The notes under the pieces are model-generated. The model saw only the letters and a list, made by a program, of their open reading frames with translations, was not told where the DNA came from and made no database searches. This document shows positions 1 through 8,469 of a stretch of 64,000 nt of DNA, one piece after another (position 1 is the first letter of the stretch; the number at the start of each line of letters is the position of its first letter). Source of the DNA: Pseudoalteromonas nigrifaciens (lineage in GTDB: Bacteria; Pseudomonadota; Gammaproteobacteria; Enterobacterales; Alteromonadaceae); the NCBI RefSeq assembly GCF_002221505.1, contig NZ_CP011037.1:434001-498000 (forward strand), read 5' to 3'. The position numbers and the translations under genes were made by a program.

Positions 1-1960
1 CTTGGAAACGACCTACGCCACCATTGATAGTAAGAGCCTCTGTTGCATAATATTTGAAACCAACACGAGGTAAAATAATATCTACACCATCAAGGTTTTC
101 TTGGTTAGTAAAACCATAGGTTTCTAAAAACTTTTCATTCAATGTTGGTTTATCGTCAGATGCCAAACGCTCATAACGTACACCTGCAGTTACTTCTAAA
201 TCATCAGTAGCATAAAACGTATCTTCTACGTAAAGAGCAAACTGACTGCGCGTTGCATCGTAAGCAGTATCTGCTGAGTTGTTGGTATAGGCATTACTGT
301 AAGTAAAGTCATGTTTACCTTTGTAATTACCTACTTCGCGGTTTTCGAAACCAGCAAAGTTATCAAACTCCCATGAGCCTAAAGAGTTGGCTGCAAATAA
401 ATTATATAAATTTAAAGATTCATACTTAGCACCAAACTTAATTTGATGTTCGTCTAATAAGTATGTGCCATCAAAAGTTAGTGTTAAATTTTCAGTCGCT
501 GCTTTATTGGCATGACGGTATTCATCAGTACCAAACTGATAAGCTGGTCCACGGAAATATTCTTCAACTTTAACACTACCAATTTTAGAATTAGTGATGC
601 TGTCAGATGTTACATCTTTATAAGCAATACCAATTTCAGTAGAGAAGTCTTCATTCCAATCTGAGTAAAGCTTGGTAGCAAAGTTGTTGAATTTAGTCGC
701 GTAAGTGTAACGATTTGAAGCAAGTGAAACGGTACTGCCACCAGTACCAAAATTACGCTCGTCTTTATCGTCTTGCCATTGGTATGTAAAGTCTAAACGA
801 TGGTCATCGTTGATGTTCCAGCTTAACTTAACCAATAATGACTCATTGGTGTCTTTAGGGTCGCCACCAAGAGAATCTTGCATACCGTACACGTTATCTA
901 ATATAGATAAAAACTGATCAAAGCTTTCTTTAGTTACATCGTATTCATTAGCAGCACCAGAGCCTTCAAAACCATAGTCTAAATCTAACTCGCTCTTCCA
1001 TGCATTGTAGTTTACAAAGTAAAAAAGCTTATCCTCTAGTATTGGTCCGCCAAAGTTAAAGCCGTAACGCGCTTCTGTTTGGATTGGCTTTACTTGTTCA
1101 GTAACAAATGTTCTGTGGCCATCTTCATCTAAAGCTGGTCTGCCATTTGCGTATACTTGTGAAATACTGTCTACATCACCCGCCATATCTGGGGTTGATG
1201 TTTCGTAAAAACCAGAGAACTTAAACTCGTTAGTACCTGACTTTGTTACTGCATTTATAGTACCGCCACCAAAGTTACCTTTAGCTGCTGAAAAAGGAGA
1301 TACGTCTACAGAAATTTGTTCAATTGCATCAAGTGCAACAGGTGGTTGCGAAGTAGGGTAACCGCCGAAGCTCAAGCCAAAATCGTCGTTTTGACCAATA
1401 CCATCAACAGTTAAGCTATTACTACGTGGATTATTACCAGCAAAGGTTAGCTCTCCATTACCGTTAATATTTGCAAGAGGATTTAAGCGAGCAATATCTT
1501 TAATATCGCGGTTAAAACTTGGCATGTTTTGAATTGTATCTTCGCCAAAAGAGCTGCTAGAGCCACCTGATTGTTGTACTATTTTATAGCCAGAAACTTC
1601 AATTTTTTCCATGTTTAATGGTCTAAGCTGAGAGTTTAAGCGATAAGTATCACCTAATTCTAGATAGATGTTTTCAAGCGTAGTGTCGTTAAACGTATCA
1701 GAGTCGATTATTACTGTATATGGACCCCCAACACGTAAACCATTAGCTATAAAAGTACCACTTGAATTGGTTGTAAGTTCACTTACAGTTCCAGTAGGAC
1801 CATGAATAACTTTAATTTTTACATTTGCAGCACTTTCACCAGATGGAGTAGTGATTTTACCGCGCATTGCAGATGACGTGTCAGCAGCCATAGCACTTGC
1901 AGAAACACCAAGAGCTAAAATAATTGCTCCGGTTAATTTCGAAAGGCGAAGTTTATTCAT
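1..1960 (-). CDS. Oar-like TonB-dependent receptor, C-terminus beyond window edge
   Basis: Minus-strand open frame without a stop down to base 1, so only the N-terminal ~653 residues are present. It starts MNKLRLSKLTGAIILALG and has a signal peptide ending near ASAMA. A carboxypeptidase-regulatory-like beta-sandwich follows (about residues 28-105: GKITTPSGESAANVKI, then an SGTFIANGL stretch), then a plug domain containing NNPRSNSLTVDGIGQND, then alternating amphipathic beta-strands of an outer-membrane barrel. This order is that of Oar/OmpA-related TonB-dependent transporters, which import large substrates across the outer membrane with TonB-ExbBD energy. The substrate cannot be read from the sequence. 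The gene starts 28 bp after the S1/P1 nuclease gene on the same strand, so the two are probably co-transcribed. GGGAAAA upstream of the ATG is a fair ribosome site. Confidence 0.88.
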   Translation of the reverse strand, partial: MNKLRLSKLTGAIILALGVSASAMAADTSSAMRGKITTPSGESAANVKIKVIHGPTGTVSELTTNSSGTFIANGLRVGGPYTVIIDSDTFNDTTLENIYLELGDTYRLNSQLRPLNMEKIEVSGYKIVQQSGGSSSSFGEDTIQNMPSFNRDIKDIARLNPLANINGNGELTFAGNNPRSNSLTVDGIGQNDDFGLSFGGYPTSQPPVALDAIEQISVDVSPFSAAKGNFGGGTINAVTKSGTNEFKFSGFYETSTPDMAGDVDSISQVYANGRPALDEDGHRTFVTEQVKPIQTEARYGFNFGGPILEDKLFYFVNYNAWKSELDLDYGFEGSGAANEYDVTKESFDQFLSILDNVYGMQDSLGGDPKDTNESLLVKLSWNINDDHRLDFTYQWQDDKDERNFGTGGSTVSLASNRYTYATKFNNFATKLYSDWNEDFSTEIGIAYKDVTSDSITNSKIGSVKVEEYFRGPAYQFGTDEYRHANKAATENLTLTFDGTYLLDEHQIKFGAKYESLNLYNLFAANSLGSWEFDNFAGFENREVGNYKGKHDFTYSNAYTNNSADTAYDATRSQFALYVEDTFYATDDLEVTAGVRYERLASDDKPTLNEKFLETYGFTNQENLDGVDIILPRVGFKYYATEALTINGGVGRFQ

Positions 1961-1988
1961 TATGTTGTTTTCCCGTATTAAAAGTTAC

Positions 1989-2855
1989 TTAGTTAGTTGT
2001 TTTTTCGCTAGTTTGCATCTTAAGTGCACTGACTAACGGTGTTGCTGATTCATCAAATAAACTATTTAATAAACCGGCGAGTCTTATTCCGCCTTGTTGC
2101 AGCCGAGTTTTAATTATTGTCATATGGTCGAAAATGTAGCTGTAGCTAATATTTGTTTCATTTTTATTATAAATTGATTCTGCTAAGTTGTTTGATTCTA
2201 CTAACCAACTTGTAGGGGTACTGGTTAGGTACTCGCTAATTAAAGTTTGATTATTAGTATTGATAAAGTCAGCAAATTCAGTATATGAGAGGTTTTCGCC
2301 TTCAATTAACTTACTGTCCCACAAACTGTGTAGGTTGGTTTCTTGACCAAAGTGCTTCACTTTAATATTGTTACCACCACGGTCATCTGCACGCCCAGCA
2401 TGAAAAGGCTGATGGCTGTCGCCTACCAGGTGTACTAAAAAGCGTAAGCTAAACTGCTTAGCATCTAATGAACTTTGCTCGTCTTGAAGTACTTTAATTG
2501 AGTAATGAATACCTTCAAGAATGTTGGTAACAGATTCTTTGTTTTTTGTATGAGAATGATTGAGTGAAATAGGTTTGTTTGCAGATGTATTAATATAATG
2601 CCAGCGTGATGATTTTCTTTGCCAAAACTCACCAGGAGCAGAGCGCATTTCATCAGGCCAAGTAGAAACTTGTGCTAAAGATTCATTATTTAATAACGGC
2701 AAAAGTTTTGTTTTTGTTGTCTCACTAAGATGAGACTCTGCAATTTTAGCTATGATCCTGTGTCCATTTTGACCCCATGCATGAGCATTAGTACAAACAA
2801 GTACAGCGCTGACGACCAGCGTTGCTTTAACTGAGGACATTAAGTTGTTACGCAT
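1989..2855 (-). CDS. S1/P1-type zinc nuclease, exported
   Basis: 288 aa. A signal peptide (MRNNLMSSVKATLVVSAV...CTNAHA) is followed directly by WGQNGHRIIAKIAE. In this family the mature N-terminal Trp and the His shortly after it are zinc ligands. Further ligand-type motifs are HLVGDSHQPFHAGRADDRGG and NLHSLWDSKLIE. These three blocks identify the S1/P1 family, three-zinc enzymes that cut single-stranded DNA and RNA to 5'-nucleotides and often remove 3'-phosphates. The protein should act in the periplasm or outside the cell. GAAGGAAACC lies just before the ATG. The gene is upstream of, and probably in an operon with, the Oar-like receptor. This fits release and uptake of nucleic-acid fragments, but that link is inferred. 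Confidence 0.93.
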   Translation of the reverse strand: MRNNLMSSVKATLVVSAVLVCTNAHAWGQNGHRIIAKIAESHLSETTKTKLLPLLNNESLAQVSTWPDEMRSAPGEFWQRKSSRWHYINTSANKPISLNHSHTKNKESVTNILEGIHYSIKVLQDEQSSLDAKQFSLRFLVHLVGDSHQPFHAGRADDRGGNNIKVKHFGQETNLHSLWDSKLIEGENLSYTEFADFINTNNQTLISEYLTSTPTSWLVESNNLAESIYNKNETNISYSYIFDHMTIIKTRLQQGGIRLAGLLNSLFDESATPLVSALKMQTSEKTTN

Positions 2856-3058
2856 TTGGTTTCCTTCAAATTATTATAGGGTCAAAATCACTAATCCGGT
2901 CAATTGTCCTTGTTTATTTGGAGGATAGGAAGGCGTTAAGAATATTCATATTAACTTGTAGGTAAATTAATTAAATCAGGTGCTTATAGTTAATAGGTGA
3001 AATTACTTATTGCAATAAGTAATTAAAATTGTTCAAATAGGCTAATAATAATATTAGG

Positions 3059-3958
3059 ATGTTTTGTTTGAACATTAAATGCGTCATTTACAATAAAATA
3101 CTGTTAATTGTATTTTTATATTTGTTAATTGTTTTGGTGTGGGTGTGTGGTCAACTAAGTGTTGATAGCAGTGAGTTACGCTTTGCAAAATTAATAGAAA
3201 CATCAATTGAATGCCAAACATCTGCAATTAAAAATGAAAACCAGTTAATCATTTTTGCACCATCAAAAAAAATAGCAGGTACATTAGCACATAGCTTATG
3301 TACAGATGATGTGGTAGCTAAGCAGTACGGGGCGGTTGTAAGTTATTGGCGCTATAACACGACGGAAAGCTTTGAATTTGTAGGAAAAGGCATTGCCGAT
3401 CTCATTTTAACTAAAAACAATATTATGGAAGCATTTAAAGCAGAGACTACCTATAACTACCAACCTGTAGTTGGGTTTTCTGATTACACTGCATTTTTTA
3501 TTTCGGCTAAAGAAAAACCTAAAATAGCAAAGGAATACTTTTTGGGTAAGCGCATTGGGTTGTTAGATTACCCTACGAGCCGCTCAGGGCATATATTGCC
3601 CAAGCAAATATTTAAAGAGTTGGATATTAACCTCGAAAACTTAAATATTGTTTATGCTAGCTCTCACGATGCCTTACGTGATTTATTGGCTAACGGAAAA
3701 GTAGATATTATAGCTTCGTTTTGGCAAGAAAGTGATGCAAAACGCTTTTCAAAAAACTATATTACCCCGCTAAAAAATAATATTGCAGGCACGCGGTGGT
3801 ATTTAAAAATGCCACATAATAATACCGATCTATTATGCTCGGTACAGGCGCATTTATTAGCCATGTCGCAAGAGCAATCTCTTCATTACTATAAAGGTGC
3901 GCAGTCATTTTGGCAGTGTGATAATGACGTTGTAACTTTTAAGCGAGATGAAATATGA
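3059..3958 (+). CDS. PhnD-like periplasmic binding protein, membrane-anchored
   Basis: 299 aa. A long N-terminal hydrophobic segment (about residues 10-32) reads as an uncleaved anchor or signal. The rest has the pattern of the PhnD/phosphonate-type substrate-binding fold: LIIFAPSKKIAGTLAHSLC, VVGFSDYTAFFISAKEKP, KRIGLLDYPTSRSGHILPK, LLANGKVDIIASFWQESD. Such domains also occur as sensory modules without any transporter. No permease or ATPase gene follows. Instead the next gene overlaps by four bases (ATGA) and encodes a membrane protein with a probable regulatory domain, so a sensing role is more likely than transport. The ligand is unknown. The family assignment is by motif pattern only. Confidence 0.7.
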   Translation: MFCLNIKCVIYNKILLIVFLYLLIVLVWVCGQLSVDSSELRFAKLIETSIECQTSAIKNENQLIIFAPSKKIAGTLAHSLCTDDVVAKQYGAVVSYWRYNTTESFEFVGKGIADLILTKNNIMEAFKAETTYNYQPVVGFSDYTAFFISAKEKPKIAKEYFLGKRIGLLDYPTSRSGHILPKQIFKELDINLENLNIVYASSHDALRDLLANGKVDIIASFWQESDAKRFSKNYITPLKNNIAGTRWYLKMPHNNTDLLCSVQAHLLAMSQEQSLHYYKGAQSFWQCDNDVVTFKRDEI

Positions 3959-4902
3959 GTAAGCAGTTATTTTCATTTATTACGCTATTCATTTTTTTAT
4001 TACTTTGTAGCGTATTTTATTACTCTGTAAGCTATAAACAACAGCAAGTGCAAAAGCTTAATATAGCCACGATAGAAAAACAGGTAGCGTTGGATTTACC
4101 TTTACTCGAGCTATCTAATGAACTGCTTAAGTACTCCAGTGATATAGATAATATAAATAGTTATTTAAAGCAGTTAAATTCGCAACTAATCGGCACTAAT
4201 TTATTATTGTTAAATATTGTCGCTGATAAAAAGCTATCAACCACATTAACCGGAGCGCAGTTTTTTACGCGTTTAACGACCAGTATTGGCCCTGTTTTTT
4301 TAGTTTTTGATATAAAACCACAGCCATTGCCGTGGCGTTATATTTATTATTATGTCGCTATTTTTATGTTAAGTGCTTTTGTTAGCCACTGGCTGAAAAC
4401 GGTTATTACAATTGAGCTAAAAAGTAAGCAGTTAGCTACGCTGCAGCCTGAACCTGTTGAGGAAAGTAAATCACCCGTGTTAGTTATTAATCTAAATACT
4501 AAAACGGTGTCAGTTAATATTAATCCGCAATACCAAGTATGTTTAGCAAATAAACCACTTAGCTTTTATTTAGCGCTTATTGAATTTTGTAACAGTAATA
4601 GCGATGTTGTGCTCAGCCATAATAAAGATGTACCTGATGAGCTAATTGAATTAGCTAATAAATATTTTTATCGATTAGTAGAGCTGGGACACACGATCCG
4701 CAAGCGCCCTAACTTTAATAATAGCCTTGAAAAAACATTGAGCGAAATACGCGCGGCGTTAGATGAAGTGTTGAGTGAATACCCGCAACAAAAAGAAATT
4801 TTTTATCCGCCTAAGGCATTTGGAGAGGGTTCTCGTTCGCGGCTACACAGTTACGGGTTAGTTAATATTGCTAAAGGCGATGTAGAAATAGTAGGCAAGT
4901 AA
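3955..4902 (+). CDS. Two-pass membrane protein with probable cytoplasmic winged-helix domain
   Basis: 315 aa. TM1 is at about residues 6-24, a periplasmic segment spans about 25-122, and TM2 is at about 124-144 (YIYYYVAIFMLSAFVSHWL). A ~170-residue cytoplasmic part follows. It has a strand-rich start (VLVINLNTKTVSVNINPQ), a hydrophobic helix (LSFYLALIEFC), a basic stretch (GHTIRKRPNFNN), a long amphipathic helix (LSEIRAALDEVLSEY) and a final GEGSRSRLHSYGLVNIA segment. The layout resembles winged-helix regulators of the OmpR/ToxR kind, or the unusual DNA-binding tail of ChiS-type regulators. The family could not be confirmed. The start overlaps the upstream binding-protein gene by four bases, so the two are translationally coupled and plausibly form one sensor-regulator unit. 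Confidence 0.6.
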   Translation: MSKQLFSFITLFIFLLLCSVFYYSVSYKQQQVQKLNIATIEKQVALDLPLLELSNELLKYSSDIDNINSYLKQLNSQLIGTNLLLLNIVADKKLSTTLTGAQFFTRLTTSIGPVFLVFDIKPQPLPWRYIYYYVAIFMLSAFVSHWLKTVITIELKSKQLATLQPEPVEESKSPVLVINLNTKTVSVNINPQYQVCLANKPLSFYLALIEFCNSNSDVVLSHNKDVPDELIELANKYFYRLVELGHTIRKRPNFNNSLEKTLSEIRAALDEVLSEYPQQKEIFYPPKAFGEGSRSRLHSYGLVNIAKGDVEIVGK

Positions 4903-4934
4903 TATACTCGTTCCTACTATCTCCAAAAAATAGA

Positions 4935-6551
4935 TTATTTAGGGGCAAACTGGGCCGCATCTATCGGGCTGTGCTCTGCAAAAAAACGCTTTAATGCGTT
5001 AGAGTCTGTTTCATCAGTAACTACAAAACCTTTTGCTGTGGTTAGTGCAGGGTAGCCATCACCACCTGAGGCGTTAAAGTTATTAATGCTCATACGGTAA
5101 GTTTTACTTTTATCTAATGCTTGCCCATTTATTAATACCTTTACTAAGGTGTTGTTTTTATGCTCAAACGATAATTTGTGGTACTGCATGTAAGCGCCTG
5201 AATCAGGCGGGAAACGCGTTACAACTTCTAAATATTGCCATAAATCTTCTCCTGCAATATCGATATAAGCCACTCGATTTTGAAACGGTTGGGCTTTTAA
5301 AATATCTTTATAACTTACTTCGCCTGCAGCAATACTGTCGCGTACACCGCCGCCACTCATAATGCCAAAGTCAGCATCGGTACTGTTCATTTGCGCTTGA
5401 ATAATCACGCGAGCTAAATTTGTTTGTTGGTAGCGTACTTTATTGCGATCGCCCTCAAGTCTGGCATTTACATAACCAATTTTACCTTCAATTTGTTTAG
5501 CGCCTTTTTCCTGATACTCGGCTAAAAATGCGTTTAACTGTGGATTAGGCGTAATGTACTCGTTAGCTAATACACTAGAAGTTGTGCCATCCGCGTGTTG
5601 TTTATCAACATATAAATTAACGGGTAGCAGTTTATAATTTAAGAGGGTTAGCTGGCCATTTTCAAGTTTAAATTCGGCTTTACCAACATATTTACCCCAT
5701 TCGTGGGCTTGCATTATCCAAGTGCCATTTTGTTGATCGGGCGTGCAGGCTAGGCCGGGTTTAAAGTTATCGTCATTTACGTTTTTAGCCGCCATACATA
5801 CAGGCTCTTGAGAGTGACCACCGATGATCATATCTAAGGTGTTAGTTGGCAGTGAGCGCGCAAGTGTTACATCTCCAGGCGCATTAATTGCGTGGCTGGC
5901 ATCCACATAATGCCCCATATGAGTGAGCGCAATAGTAATGTCGGGGTTATATTGTGCTTTAATTTTTTGTGCTAATTGTGCCGTGATTTCGATTGGATCT
6001 TTAAACTCTAATTGGCGAATATATTCGGGATTACCTATTTTGGCTGTATCAGTGGTGGTTAAACCTATAACAGCAATACTCAGCCCATTTTTATTAAATA
6101 CTTTATAGCTATCAAATACATTTTTACCGGTCGATTTTTCAAATATATTTGCCGATAAAAAAGGAAAGTTAGCCCATTGCTGTTGCTTTTTAAGCACGCT
6201 CATCGGGTTATCAAATTCATGATTTCCAAGGGCCATTGCATCATAGCCAATTAACGACATGCCTTTAAAGTCAGGTTCAGCGTATTGTAAATCTGACTCT
6301 GGAATGCCGGTATTTATATCGCCACCAGAAAGCAGCAGTACTGCATGTCCCTGCGCGATTGCTTTATTGCGTAGCGAGTCAATCAGGGTTTTACGGGCAG
6401 CCATGCCATACTCACCTTTTTCATTGTGCCAAAAGCGACCATGATTATCGTTAGTATGCAGTACGGTTAAATATTGTGGGGTGGGGCTAGTGAGTGTAGT
6501 ACTACATCCAAGTACACTAAAAGCAATGACAAACAAAAAAATTATGCGCAT
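4935..6551 (-). CDS. 5'-nucleotidase / UDP-sugar hydrolase family lipoprotein
   Basis: 538 aa from the ATG at 6551, chosen over a GTG 24 bp upstream because AGGTG lies seven bases before it and the protein then begins directly with a lipoprotein signal (MRIIFLFVIAFSVLGC, lipobox Cys 16). The N-terminal metallophosphatase domain shows the dimetal motifs HTNDNHGRF, GGDIN, GNHEFDN, THMGHY and GGHSQE. The C-terminal substrate domain has IMSGGGVRDSIAAGEVSY and NNFNASGGDGYPAL. This is the UshA-type architecture: hydrolysis of 5'-nucleotides and possibly UDP-sugars outside the inner membrane. It converges with the regulator gene pair, ending 32 bp from it. With the S1/P1 nuclease 2 kb away it could complete extracellular nucleic-acid breakdown (inferred). 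Confidence 0.92.
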   Translation of the reverse strand: MRIIFLFVIAFSVLGCSTTLTSPTPQYLTVLHTNDNHGRFWHNEKGEYGMAARKTLIDSLRNKAIAQGHAVLLLSGGDINTGIPESDLQYAEPDFKGMSLIGYDAMALGNHEFDNPMSVLKKQQQWANFPFLSANIFEKSTGKNVFDSYKVFNKNGLSIAVIGLTTTDTAKIGNPEYIRQLEFKDPIEITAQLAQKIKAQYNPDITIALTHMGHYVDASHAINAPGDVTLARSLPTNTLDMIIGGHSQEPVCMAAKNVNDDNFKPGLACTPDQQNGTWIMQAHEWGKYVGKAEFKLENGQLTLLNYKLLPVNLYVDKQHADGTTSSVLANEYITPNPQLNAFLAEYQEKGAKQIEGKIGYVNARLEGDRNKVRYQQTNLARVIIQAQMNSTDADFGIMSGGGVRDSIAAGEVSYKDILKAQPFQNRVAYIDIAGEDLWQYLEVVTRFPPDSGAYMQYHKLSFEHKNNTLVKVLINGQALDKSKTYRMSINNFNASGGDGYPALTTAKGFVVTDETDSNALKRFFAEHSPIDAAQFAPK

Positions 6552-6633
6552 AAAACACCTATTGATTAAAAGCACTTACGTTTATTGGCGCATAGTTTAA
6601 CTAGTTTGCTACAAAAACACACTTTTACATTCT

Positions 6634-6813
6634 TTAATCACACTTTAATTTTTTAGTAGCAGCTAACTCTCTGCGTTTTAGCTCTTCGCTGGCATATCTG
6701 GCTTTTTGATGATTAATACCTACCATCCAGATTAAAAAACTAGCAGGTAAGCGTGTGTAGGGCTCTCCCTTATGTAAACCAAAATCACAAATTTGGTTGT
6801 TTTTTTCTGACAT
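6634..6813 (-). CDS. DUF3820 family small protein
   Basis: 59 aa from the ATG at 6813, which has GGAGA eight bases upstream. A longer frame begins 36 bp earlier but lacks such a site. The sequence DFGLHKGEPYTRLPASFLIW is the signature of DUF3820, short cytoplasmic proteins annotated elsewhere as putative quorum-sensing-regulated factors. It ends in a charged helix (ASEELKRRELAATKKLK). The function is unknown. It lies alone between the nucleotidase and the cyclophilin genes. Confidence 0.75.
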   Translation of the reverse strand: MSEKNNQICDFGLHKGEPYTRLPASFLIWMVGINHQKARYASEELKRRELAATKKLKCD

Positions 6814-7061
6814 TACAATTCTCCATTTACGAATTTGCAGAGGAATCATAACAAAAATAAAACAATTTATAAGTGCATTTTCATTAAACAGCGTTTTTAC
6901 AAGGATAAGTTCAGTAGGAAGGTGATGAAATGTAATTAAGTTGTAACCGACTTGGTTTGAATTGTATCAGGGGCTATTTTGCAGTCGATTTTTAGTCTTA
7001 CTCGCATTACTCTAAGAATCACTAAACTTTACACTAAATAAAATAATAATAGGGAAAAACG

Positions 7062-7802
7062 ATGAAAAAGCTTTTATTAGCCTCGTTACTTAGCGCAGTA
7101 AGCTTTGCCAGTTCAGCAACCATTGTAGAAGTAAGTACCAGCCAAGGTGTTATTAAAATTAATTTATTTGATCAAAAAACACCAAAAACTGTAGAAAACT
7201 TTATGAGTTATTTAGATGATGCAGCGTATAACCAAACAGTGATTCATCGCTCAGTCAAAGATTTCATAATCCAAGGTGGCGGTTTTACCTACTCAGATGA
7301 TTTTGATCGAATTACAACCAAGCCAGCAGTCATTAACGAACCTATTTACTCTAATGTTAAAGGCACGATTGCCATGGCTAAACTAGGTGGAAACCCAAAC
7401 AGTGCAACTAGCCAGTGGTTTTTTAACTTAAAAGATAATAGTGCCAACTTGGATGTGCAAAACAGTGGTTTTACTGTGTTTGGACAGATTACGGATGATA
7501 GCCAAGCGACTTTAGATAAAATAGCTGCTTTAGTACATTGTGGTGAAATACCGGTAGTTGGTATCACTACAGAGCAGTGCTTAAAAAGTGATGTAACCAT
7601 TAGTAATGCTAATTTAGTGACTATTCAAAGCGTATTAGTTATAGATGACGATCCTAATTCAGCGCAGAACCTTACGCCGGCTAAAAACATATTAATTAGC
7701 CAAGTAGTGCCACCTTCGCAAAAAGAAGATTCAAGCGGTAGTATGGCTTGGTTACTAGGGGCTTTATTATTAGTGTTACCACGTTTAAAACGCGCTAAAT
7801 AA
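7062..7802 (+). CDS. Periplasmic cyclophilin-type peptidyl-prolyl isomerase with GlyGly-CTERM-like tail
   Basis: 246 aa. A signal peptide (MKKLLLASLLSAVSFASSA) precedes a cyclophilin domain at about residues 20-195. Active-site motifs are present: VIHRSVKDFIIQGGGF and GTIAMAKLGGNPNSATSQW. It should catalyse proline cis-trans isomerisation in the cell envelope, like PpiA. Beyond the usual domain there is a ~35-residue linker, then SSGSMAWLLGALLLVLPRL and a basic end (KRAK). This Gly/Ser-hydrophobic-basic tail looks like a GlyGly-CTERM signal, which is processed by rhombosortase in related bacteria. That tail is unusual for PpiA. A strong terminator follows at 7821. Confidence 0.92.
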   Translation: MKKLLLASLLSAVSFASSATIVEVSTSQGVIKINLFDQKTPKTVENFMSYLDDAAYNQTVIHRSVKDFIIQGGGFTYSDDFDRITTKPAVINEPIYSNVKGTIAMAKLGGNPNSATSQWFFNLKDNSANLDVQNSGFTVFGQITDDSQATLDKIAALVHCGEIPVVGITTEQCLKSDVTISNANLVTIQSVLVIDDDPNSAQNLTPAKNILISQVVPPSQKEDSSGSMAWLLGALLLVLPRLKRAK

Positions 7803-7820
7803 CAAATGCTCAAAATAAAG

Positions 7821-7855
7821 AAACCCCGCTATGGGTGTTAAATAGCGGGGTTTTT
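7821..7855. terminator. Bidirectional terminator hairpin
   Basis: AAACCCCGCTA and TAGCGGGGTTT form an 11-bp stem, followed by T residues on the plus strand. It serves the cyclophilin gene and probably the convergent MAPEG gene. Confidence 0.85.
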
Positions 7856-7873
7856 AGTTGTTTAATGTAAGAG

Positions 7874-8293
7874 TTAAAACAGTAATACCCGCCAAATTAT
7901 TACCAGCCATAACGCAAATACACTGCCACAGCCTATTAAGAATAGATTAAAGCGTATTCTTATTTTATTACTGCCTAAGTGAACAACGCTATGTAAAATA
8001 CGCGAAATCACAAACAGCCAAGCTAAAACAGCCACCAGAATGCTTGCACTATTGAGTTGCATTGCAAGTAAGCACCCAGCATAAAACAACACGGGTATTT
8101 CAAATTGATTGGTAAAGTTTCTATCAGCAACACGCACATTGTCACCTGCATTATCTAAACGCATAGTGGCAAAGTCGGTTAAATTTATGTGTTTATTTTT
8201 AGCTGCGGCAAAACGTCTTTTACCCATAATAATCATTACAATGAGTGAGAGTAAAACTTGGGCGAACATAGCTAAAATGATCAACTTTTCCAT
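7874..8293 (-). CDS. MAPEG family membrane protein
   Basis: 139 aa with four hydrophobic helices (about residues 3-23, 62-80, 82-102 and 115-137). The motif ADRNFTNQFEIPVLFYAGC followed by SRILHSVVHLGSN is characteristic of the MAPEG superfamily (membrane-associated proteins in eicosanoid and glutathione metabolism). Bacterial members of this branch have no firmly assigned substrate. It is convergent with the cyclophilin gene and apparently monocistronic. Confidence 0.85.
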   Translation of the reverse strand: MEKLIILAMFAQVLLSLIVMIIMGKRRFAAAKNKHINLTDFATMRLDNAGDNVRVADRNFTNQFEIPVLFYAGCLLAMQLNSASILVAVLAWLFVISRILHSVVHLGSNKIRIRFNLFLIGCGSVFALWLVIIWRVLLF

Positions 8294-8469
8294 GGTTTTT
8301 CCTTATTATTATTTGAATTAGTTGCAGTATGCAGGTGTTTTTCACAATGTGTTACACAATTAACGGATAAATTGTGGCAAAACATTAATCTAAAATGTTA
8401 ATTTAGGCTGTAAATAGCTTTTTAAATAAGCGTAGATCGCAGTTGCGACATACTTTTAATGGAAATAAA

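Noticed and set aside
1851..2036. Plus-strand 61-codon frame over the receptor start
   Set aside because: It runs antisense to the signal peptide of the receptor and nuclease end, with no ribosome site. Shadow frame.
2873..2903. Sigma-70 promoter of the nuclease gene (TTGACC and TATAAT on the minus strand)
   Set aside because: The spacing is 19 bp and the leader would be only about ten bases, so it is too weak to list.
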